From Smittium mucronatum (lineage: Eukaryota; Kickxellomycota; Harpellomycetes; Harpellales; Legeriomycetaceae): DNA of 16,844 nt. The DNA lies in the NCBI GenBank assembly GCA_001953115.1, contig LSSL01004135.1:1-16844 (forward strand). Direction: 5' to 3'. Every line of letters begins with the position of its first letter. Position 1 is the first letter of the stretch. Below the pieces are notes generated by a model, which saw nothing but the letters and a program-made list of their open reading frames with translations, was not told where the DNA came from and did not search any database. Positions 11,071-16,844 of this stretch are shown here, piece by piece. The position numbers and the translations under genes are program-made.

Positions 11071-11404
11071 ATGCGTGTTTTGGTTGGTTTCCCGAAGGTA
11101 TATTGAAAGTTAGTGGACAAAATATAATGCAATGAAAAATTTAATAATTTTTTAGGTGGCAGCATTTATTATTGGCAGCCTCTGGGCCTTCCTTTCTTTT
11201 ATTCGTTACTGCGAATATTTTTTTTTGGAAAATCGAAAAATGTATGGAAAAAAGCAAAAGTTTTTAGTCAATGGAAAGTCATGTAAATGTTTTTCTATTC
11301 TCAAAAATGATGTTTTTCTTTACTCTTGGCTGACTAAAAGTTGCTCTGGCTTTATGGCCAATATAAAATTGTTTGGATATATGTTTTTTGAGAAACGCTT
11401 TTAA
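11071..11404 (+). CDS. Possible small signal-anchor protein, two exons
   Basis: The proposed model has exon 1 at 11071-11097 (ATG plus eight codons, MRVLVGFPK) and exon 2 at 11156-11404 (82 codons plus TAA), for 91 residues. They join across a 58-nt phase-0 intron with donor AAG|GTATAT and acceptor TTTTTTAG|GTG. Residues about 10-25 (VAAFIIGSLWAFLSFI) form one strong hydrophobic segment right after a basic N-terminus, as in a signal anchor or signal peptide. The rest is basic with several cysteines (KSCKC, LTKSC). No family is recognised. It is divergent from the HAPSTR1-like gene. Support comes from the ATG, the consensus splice signals and the frame staying open; the weak points are the lack of homology and other readings of the same splice pair, for example from an upstream exon beginning at 11055 in another frame. 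Confidence 0.35.
11098..11155 (+). other. Possible 58-nt intron of the small gene
   Basis: The segment begins GTATATTG after AAG and ends AATTTTTTAG. It contains in-frame stops that splicing would remove. Length and 3' end resemble the 67-nt intron of the neighbouring gene. Confidence 0.4.
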
Positions 11405-11418
11405 TAGGTGTATTAGAT

Positions 11419-11559
11419 TCACTCAATAGAAAAAGTGCTCCAAATATAGCGAAAAAGGAAAAAGTATTTATCATCAGTGCTAATTGGCTTTAATAGATCT
11501 GTGATACGAGTAATGTGAGCACAAATGGCCAATAAATTGTAGAGGTTTTCAGAAGACAT
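11419..11559 (-). CDS. Possible small gene or first exon, unidentified
   Basis: A 46-residue frame starts at an ATG at 11559 and runs to a TGA at 11419. The first part (MSSENLYNLLAICAHITRI, then TDLLKPISTDDKYF) looks like an amphipathic helix and has balanced codons, unlike chance frames here. An in-frame TAA lies five codons upstream. A donor-like GA|GTGAAT just before the TGA could splice to CTTTTAG|TCA at 11333, adding DQPRVKKNIIFENRKTFT and a TGA at 11279. That second exon would overlap the proposed plus-strand gene, so both models cannot easily be right. No family is recognised. Confidence 0.25.
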   Translation of the reverse strand: MSSENLYNLLAICAHITRITDLLKPISTDDKYFFLFRYIWSTFSIE

Positions 11560-12860
11560 AAAGGTGACTAGTTACAAGTAGGTCCATTTTTGGCTGAAAT
11601 CAGTTGGAACTAAGAAAATTCAACACATTTGAATAAAGTTACACGGAATAAGCATCTGGCGTATCAAATCAAAAATAGTGAGCTATATTATTCCAAGGCT
11701 AAAGTTTAATGTTCTATCATCGCTGAAATCTGATACCCATCACATAATCCTGATGCCCATCTCTAAAATCCATCATTGAAATTCTCACAAAAGTCATGCT
11801 CTCATCATCTAATTTTTTTGTTTTTTTTATTGGCCAAAATTTCCAGCACTGGCAAAAGCCATTCCATTTTAGGATGTTTGTCAAGTTACTTGCTACAGCA
11901 TTCTATAGTGGCTGTGTATGATAGTTATAGGGGCTATAAAATTAGCCACGAACCGTTTTTTTAATCCAAAATTAATATTTCAAATAAAATACACAACGTA
12001 ATCTTGCTTTAAAATTACGCGATAAAAAAAATCTAATTTTGATGAAATTTTAACTAACTCAGTTATTAAATATTCGAGCTATCTCCTATATTAGGAAACA
12101 GATCTTAATATTTTATTTAGAATCGATAGCCGGTTCAATCAAATCGTGTAAATGCAAATTATTTTTTTTTGTTGAATTTTTACGTTAGGTCCCATAAAAG
12201 TGATAGGAACCGCTTAAATGCTGGTTTTTAATATCATCTTTACATTGTATATTTGTAACTTAATCAAGCATGGCACTCATTTGAAACCCCTTAACATGGC
12301 TTTTATAGGATAAGTAATTGTAAATTGTTTAGGTGTTATTTCTTACATCTATGTTAAAGTTTGCAAATTTATTAAAGCGGTTATTACCGCTTATTTCGTA
12401 TCCACCAATATAAAATAAAAACGCCCATAGATATATACCACTAATCGACTAATCAAATATATTTCAATGTCACGCAAATATATAGAATAAAAGGCGGTAT
12501 AAGACCAATTAGGATTTATAAGAAAAAGTTTGTTATAAGCTTATAAGTGGAAATTAATTTTTTCTCATCGATTTATTACGAACTGATCATTTTAAAAAGG
12601 CAAGATAATAAAAATATCCTAATTTATTTTGAAATCGCTCAAATTCCTTGAAAACATACTTGATTAACTAAAAATCATAATAGTTTTTTTAAACCAATAC
12701 AATATTGATGTTACACAGTGCGTATTTTTGCCAAAAAATCAACTAAAAATCAACTAATTATTTCTTTCACATTTCAAGCTATAAAATCTATTCTTAATTT
12801 TTTAGAATATTGAAAATCTAGAGGTTAAATTTTAAAAGCAAAAAAGACATTCGAATTTAA
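11560..12860. other. Coding-like relic DNA grading into AT-rich DNA
   Basis: From 11560 to about 11964 the G+C content is clearly above background, then it falls sharply. On the plus strand an acceptor-like CCATTTTAG at 11864-11872 is followed by an open stretch to a TAA at 11962-11964 (GCLSSYLLQHSIVAVYDSYR, then GYKISHEPFF), exactly where the composition drops. On the minus strand short frames such as MEWLLPVLEILANKK also look protein-like. I cannot assemble either into a gene. A 12-base direct repeat with one mismatch, CTGAT(A/G)CCCATC, lies at 11730-11741 and 11750-11761. The rest, 11965-12860, holds nothing recognisable. Confidence 0.4.
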
Positions 12861-12958
12861 TAAAACCACTAAATTAGGTATATATAATATACATATGAAT
12901 GAAAATAAAACCACTAAATTAGGTATATATAATATACATATGGATGGAAATAAAACCA
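12861..12958. repeat. Tandem duplication of a 45-bp unit
   Basis: The copies are 12861-12905 and 12906-12950, differing at two positions (both A to G in the second copy), and a partial third copy begins TAAAACCA at 12951. Each unit contains ATTAGGTATATATAATATAC. The near identity implies a recent duplication. Confidence 0.95.
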
Positions 12959-13429
12959 TTATTTTTGGGAGTTTAAAGTTAACAGACCCTTTATAAATTC
13001 ACTATCATCATAATTTCGAAAAATGTTCTACTTCAAAACTTTCAATAAAAAAATTTTAAAAGTGCTAATATAAACAGAGCAGGGTGTAATTTATATAACC
13101 TAATTTTGAAACTCGAGTATTAGTCTGAGCAAGACAAATATCTCTAGGAGGCATTCGTGATTACTCCAAACGCTTTTAACTTTAATAAATATAGTTACTA
13201 AATAATAAGTGTTTGCAAATATTATGTTATGTCAGATCTTATTTATTATAAAAAAAGCATCAAAAACATCACTCTTTCATTAAATATCAAAATAATTTTA
13301 ATGCAGAATCTACAAATATTAACAAAAACAAGCTTAAAATGGGTAAGAAAAACTTGCTAAAGTTATAGTATAAAATAATCTTGCAGCAAACAAAATCACT
13401 TAATATGAAATTATATATCAAGACTTGAA
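12959..13429. other. AT-rich DNA, nothing recognised
   Basis: A/T-run DNA without an open frame of note, a repeat or an RNA-like segment. Confidence 0.6.
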
Positions 13430-13580
13430 AGCGGGGATGAGTAGCAGTGACAGTGGGAGCCTCGAGGGGCGATAAGGATGGGAAGTAAGGAATATGATAA
13501 GAATATACAAGAGAGAGTAAGAGAGTGATAGAAAAAGCAAGGCTGATTGAGGGCGGGTAAGTTTAGGATTTTGTGGAATT
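13430..13580 (+). other. GC-richer purine island, possible first exon or relic
   Basis: About 150 bases with much higher G content than either flank. On the plus strand there are two short frames from an ATG: at 13437 (MSSSDSGSLEGR, then TAA) and near 13479 (MGSKEYDKNIQER, which runs into a donor-like GTAAGA). A consensus donor GG|GTAAGT lies at about 13558. Acceptor-like TTTCAG and TTTTTAG sites follow near 13743 and 13824, with an 82-codon TTG-initiated frame across 13680-13928. No consistent spliced model emerges and no family is recognised. Confidence 0.25.
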
Positions 13581-14024
13581 GAAAAGGGGAAATGAAATTT
13601 TTTACTTACATTTTATAGTTCATATTAACTAATACTATTAACTTTTTCAAATTTCGTAAAATGAAATGCTTTTGATCGATTGTTTACTTTAATAATAAAA
13701 TTGAATACATCCTTAGCATTTAAGAATTGTATTTTTGCTTTCAGTCCGAAAAATACAAATGAAACACGGGGGTGCGAATTTTTTATTCAAATTATTATTT
13801 CTTCAAAAATTAGCATATTTTTAGTTAATTTTTCGGCGAAATTACGCCCTGAGAAACATCAATATTGTATTGATTTGGGAAAATTAGTATTCTTTTTAGT
13901 TATTCAAGTATGTTTCCAAGAAATTTAAGCGGTTTCAAAATAAATTAGGATATTTTTAGCATTTAATCATTCTAAACATATACACTTTTTCTAAGCCAAA
14001 TTAGGAAAAAGTACATTTTTTATA
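13581..14024. other. AT-rich DNA before the right inverted repeat
   Basis: The 82-codon plus-strand frame at 13680-13928 starts at TTG and is mostly Ile/Phe/Ser/Leu. It could contain small exons, because acceptor-like TTTCAG and TTTTTAG and a donor-like CAA|GTATGT occur in it, but I cannot support a gene. AATTAGG strings recur at about 13945, 14000 and earlier near 12510. Confidence 0.4.
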
Positions 14025-14110
14025 TATCACGGAATTTTATTGTAAGGTAACGTCATTAAAAACTATACTAAAAAAATATCAAAAAAAGAAAAATACTTAT
14101 AGTAAAGACT
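14025..14110 (-). repeat. Right copy of 86-bp inverted repeat
   Basis: Read on the minus strand from 14110, this matches bases 1-86 at 79 of 86 positions. The seven differences fall at left-copy positions 8, 14, 15, 17, 31, 33 and 64. Similarity ends at 14025, and composition changes right after 14110, which supports 14110 as the true outer end. Confidence 0.85.
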
Positions 14111-14575
14111 ATTATCCTAACTACAATAAGCTCCTCTGCCGGACTACCTGCTGCGTACTTACGGGAAAAGGGTTCAATCTACCAACCTAAAGACCCACCA
14201 AAGGCATTGCTTCAAGTAGGCTGGATGGCTGAGGTCACATGCAGTCAAGAATTAAGCTCTTTGTCAATGAAAAATAGTTCGTTGAAGCTATTGAGCTCCT
14301 AGTCAGAGCCTACTTCTAACAGCATTAATAAAATTAGGCTCCTAATCAAACGTAAGTTTGATCGAAATGGCTTTCCCAAAAATAGCTTTTAGACGTTGAG
14401 ATCCGTCTGACTGTCAAACGCTGGACTTGTGCACTAGACTATGTCTCAGCTGTGCTAAACAATCAGTTCCTCCTGTTTCTAGATGGATCTCCTATGGAAT
14501 CGCTGTCCTCCGAATCGCTGTGCACTGTCTCCACTACTCTCAACTAAGAATAGTACAACGCTGCGTGAAATTTTA
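14111..14575 (+). pseudogene. GC-richer degenerate coding-like block, unidentified
   Basis: This block differs sharply from the AT-rich DNA to its left. One plus frame is open for 63 codons from 14111 to a TAG at 14300 (AGLPAAYLREKGSIYQPKD, later LLQVGWMAEVTCSQ). An overlapping frame reads IKLFVNEK, stop, FVEAIELLVRAYF. Further right two frames are open up to about 14547 and 14573 (one with LTVKRWTCALDYVSAVLNN). This pattern suggests a decayed coding sequence with stops and frameshifts. I do not recognise a family; a retroelement remnant is possible but unsupported. Confidence 0.35.
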
Positions 14576-14578
14576 GTT

Positions 14579-14602
14579 TAGTGTACTTCGAAAAGTACAC
14601 TA
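14579..14602. repeat. Perfect 10-bp hairpin bounded by TA
   Basis: The left arm TAGTGTACTT (14579-14588) and right arm AAGTACACTA (14593-14602) pair perfectly around a CGAA loop. The whole palindrome starts and ends with TA, the target dinucleotide of Tc1/mariner elements, and it lies about 320 bp beyond the 3' end of the broken transposase. It could be an element end, an excision scar or a terminator-like structure; no matching copy is visible on the other side of the transposase. Confidence 0.6.
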
Positions 14603-14920
14603 TAAGCCCCTAAACCACGGCAAGATATTTCACTCTAAGGGGAAGAAAAGTGAAAACGGATTCCAATAGACCAACCAATTAAAATAAAATAAAATTGAAT
14701 TGAAAAAAGTAAACCTTATTTAGTAATAAAATGTTGGTGTTGTACGGAAATAAGATTTCTATGACCCAAATTCCATGTCATTATGCTGTGTTGTGTCGAA
14801 GAAAAATGTCTGTGTGCGAGTTATTAAACTCTGTCACATTTCAGATATTATGTTAACGTAGGAATCGTTTATGTTCCTCTAGATAGCTCTGGTTTCCCAC
14901 ATACCTGAGCTCAATAAGAT
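14603..14920. other. Spacer downstream of the transposase relic
   Basis: About 320 bases of intermediate composition. It may contain the decayed last codons of the transposase and an element end, but I see no clear inverted terminal repeat matching the region beyond 15780. Confidence 0.4.
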
Positions 14921-14923
14921 TCA

Positions 14924-15777
14924 GTTTTCTGCCGTAACCAATTTTACTTTATCGAGCTTTTTTATTTTTGGTCTCTGATTTTGTTGTAGACCATGAATTT
15001 TCGATGGATTCAGAATAGGGGAATACGGGCTTAAACAAAACAACTTGTTTCAGTAAAAATTTACTAAAAAATATAAAATTTTCAAATGGCATCTTACGTT
15101 GCCAAAAACAAATACTATGTTTGATTGGGATATCCCAAAATTGGGGATTCTTTTATTAGACCTATAATCTTTTCGTTATAATCTGAGGACTTGTAGCTTT
15201 TTGTTTTAGTCTTGAAGCTTTTAAGTCCCAAATTAGATAGTCCTGATATCATATGGGCGTAATACCCCCTAGTCTTGGGCAGTTTTATTACTGGACTATG
15301 CACCTTTTTCGATTTATATCTATCCCTTCTTATAAATAAACTTAAATTACTCTCGTCTATAAAAATAAAAAATTTCTCTGTACCAGACAATTTTAGAATT
15401 TTAGTGGCGTAATCTCGTCTTTTTATTTTATATTTCACCAAATTTACTTGAGTTGGCTCTGCATGTGTCCCTTTCGCGGTAAAAGTTTTAAGATTCAGGT
15501 TCTGTTTATTATCTGAAGGAAAAACAATAAATTGTGCTTAACTTATAATTTTTTTTGAAAGCTCTTTAAGAGTATATAATGGGTTGTACTCTAAATAGAT
15601 GGTAAGAAAATTCAAGCGCCCTTCAGTTAGCTTGATTTACCCGGCTCTGCTGCTTCTTCGATTCTTTGGATATGTTTTCTGAGACTTTATTCAGCCGTAT
15701 GCCGTTGATATCGGTGCTTTATTGAAACTCGTTAATTTATAACAATGATCACTGTTTATAGATAGATTAATTATTGC
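14924..15777 (-). pseudogene. Broken Tc1/mariner-IS630-type (DDE) transposase
   Basis: This is the relic of an enzyme that cuts and pastes its element at TA sites. Read on the minus strand from about 15777, the pieces follow the family order. The first helix-turn-helix is HCYKLTSFNKAPISTAYG. The basic linker is KNRRSSRAG. The second helix-turn-helix is KLTEGRLNFLTIYLEYNPLY then TLKELSKK. Next come LNLKTFTAKGTH and RRDYATKIL, then the first catalytic Asp in FIFIDESNLSLF (Asp codon 15357-15355) and TRGYYAHMISGLSN. After a TAG at 15115-15117 the reading shifts frame to FVFGNVRCH, where the second Asp is Gly, and SPYSPILNPSK, where the final Glu of the usual NPIE is Lys. Other in-frame stops are at 15538-15540, 15637-15639, 15691-15693 and 15050-15052. 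It cannot encode an active enzyme. The longest uninterrupted piece is 15115-15537. Confidence 0.85.
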
Positions 15778-15780
15778 TTA

Positions 15781-16844
15781 TCTGACCGAATGGGGGTGTT
15801 TTTTATATATACTTTTAGTTTTTGATTTCAAAGCAATGCTTTTTGTTTTGTTAATATTATTTATTGAAAACTATGAGGAAAAAATTTAAAGGACATGGAA
15901 CTTTTATTTGTAATAATTATAAATATTTTATAGATTTATCTGAATACGACGAATATAATTCTTTTAAAAATTCCTTTTTAACTTAAAATATTTAAATCAA
16001 TGCAATTCATAAAATATCAAGCATCAGATAAATAAAAAAAAAGTTATTTTTTTGAAACTTTTCTTTCGTAAAAATGAGGATTCCATGCAGAATAATTTAT
16101 GTTTTTTTTTTAAAAAAAACTTTCAGTGAATAAAAAAACCTTTAATTTTTTTATATTTATTATAGGGTTTTAAATAGTTAATAAATCTTTTAAAGGTGCT
16201 ATTTAAGTTACAGCTTAATAAAAATTTATTTAAACTCAAAAGAGTTTCACTCTCAATCTCTCAAAATTACTATTCCAAAAAATCAAAAAATCAAATTGCA
16301 TCATTTAATTGAAAATTTAATAACAATTATGTTTATACTAAATCAGGTTTACTTTTTTTCAATTCAAAATTAATTTGTTTGTAATTAGTTGGTCTATTTC
16401 GAATACGTTTTCTCTTCTCTTTGAATAGAGTGCAATTCAAAAAATTATAATTAATTTTTACTTTAATCATCCCCACTTTATCCAAATTAAGCCTAAAATT
16501 TATCCAAATGATATGTACTTTCTACGAATTTGACAAAAGAAAATGTACTCCAAATTATTAGTTAATTGTTAAAATTTACCCCTAAAAGACATCAAAAGCA
16601 GAATATAGTTCGTAAAAATTAAATAAATTTCAGTTTCTCAGTAAAAAATTGGTAAATTAAGAAAAAATAGGATTTTGTAAAATAAGGGCAACTTATTGAA
16701 AAATTGCAAAAATAAACAGTTTTTTGAAAAAAATTGCAAAATTAGACGGGGTTTTGATTTGATTTTTAATCGTTAAAATGAAATTTCATTTATAAATTCG
16801 AACCATTTTTTTTAAAAATTAGACTAATAAATCACCTAAAACCA
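15781..16844. other. AT-rich DNA, nothing recognised
   Basis: The first 60 bases may contain the extreme N-terminal codons of the transposase relic beyond the TAA at 15778-15780. The remainder is A/T-run DNA with no open frame, RNA gene or repeat that I can support. Confidence 0.6.

Larger units (their letters stand above)
1..14110. mobile_element. Possible 14.1-kb interval bounded by terminal inverted repeats
   Basis: The interval is delimited by two 86-bp inverted repeats at about 92% identity. The right end coincides with a change from AT-rich DNA to a GC-richer block. No transposase, integrase, recombinase or polymerase is visible inside, and the only confident gene is the HAPSTR1-like gene at 9919-10915. 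The left target-site duplication lies outside the window and cannot be tested. A large non-autonomous element carrying a host gene is one reading. Two unrelated copies of a short repeat in opposite orientation is at least as likely. The ends start with AG, which is also seen in Polinton/Maverick elements, but none of the genes of those elements is present. Confidence 0.25.

Noticed and set aside
1..14110. Reading the interval as a Polinton/Maverick element because the ends start with AG
   Set aside because: No protein-primed DNA polymerase, integrase, packaging ATPase or capsid gene is visible, and the interior is almost entirely non-coding.
14165..14260. Segment with GGGTTCAATCT and GGCTGAGGTC resembling tRNA box elements
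   Set aside because: The B-box-like string lacks the required final C, lies before rather than after the A-box-like string, and no cloverleaf can be drawn.
1..16844. CRISPR arrays, rRNA genes or bacterial operons
   Set aside because: There are no regularly spaced repeats, no rRNA-like conserved segments, no ribosome binding sites and no closely packed frames; splicing signals point to a eukaryote.

Overview
This looks like nuclear DNA from a eukaryote, most likely a fungus with a very AT-rich, gene-poor genome; the lineage cannot be fixed from this window. Most of the sequence is non-coding DNA made of A/T runs at an estimated one-fifth G+C. The few coding or formerly coding segments stand out by higher G+C and balanced codons. 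Evidence for a eukaryote is a 67-nt intron ending in a T-rich TTTTTAG inside the best gene, the absence of bacterial-style gene packing, long homopolymers and a 25-unit ATT microsatellite. Evidence for a fungus is the type of HAPSTR1/C16orf72-like domain in that gene, so this is an inference.

Layout. Bases 1-86 are an inverted repeat of bases 14025-14110 (79 of 86 positions match without gaps). Between them lie about 8 kb of AT-rich DNA with no recognisable gene (roughly 87-8100), carrying an ATT microsatellite, small foldbacks, a strand-biased TAGGC(T/A) motif cluster and an isolated run of 11 G. A compositionally different block (about 9.5-12 kb) follows. It holds the only confident gene: a two-exon, 309-residue minus-strand gene (9919-10915) whose N-terminus matches the HAPSTR1 (C16orf72/TAPR1, UPF0472) family. 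A possible small signal-anchor protein gene (11071-11404, +) starts 155 bp away in divergent orientation, so the two would share a promoter region. A second possible small gene lies on the minus strand (11419-11559). AT-rich DNA resumes, with a 45-bp tandem duplication (12861-12958) and a short GC-richer island (about 13430-13580), up to the right inverted repeat.

Immediately right of that repeat the composition changes. Bases 14111-14575 are a GC-richer stretch with interrupted reading frames that I cannot identify, then a perfect TA-bounded hairpin (14579-14602), then a broken transposase of the Tc1/mariner-IS630 type on the minus strand (about 14924-15777). That pseudogene has several stops and a frameshift, and two of its three catalytic acidic residues are replaced. 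The last kilobase is AT-rich and empty.

The HAPSTR1-like protein is probably a nuclear stress-response factor that works with a HUWE1-type ubiquitin ligase. The open question is whether the 14.1-kb interval bounded by the inverted repeats is a mobile unit carrying that gene as cargo, or whether two copies of a short dispersed repeat simply lie in opposite orientation around a normal, gene-poor locus.
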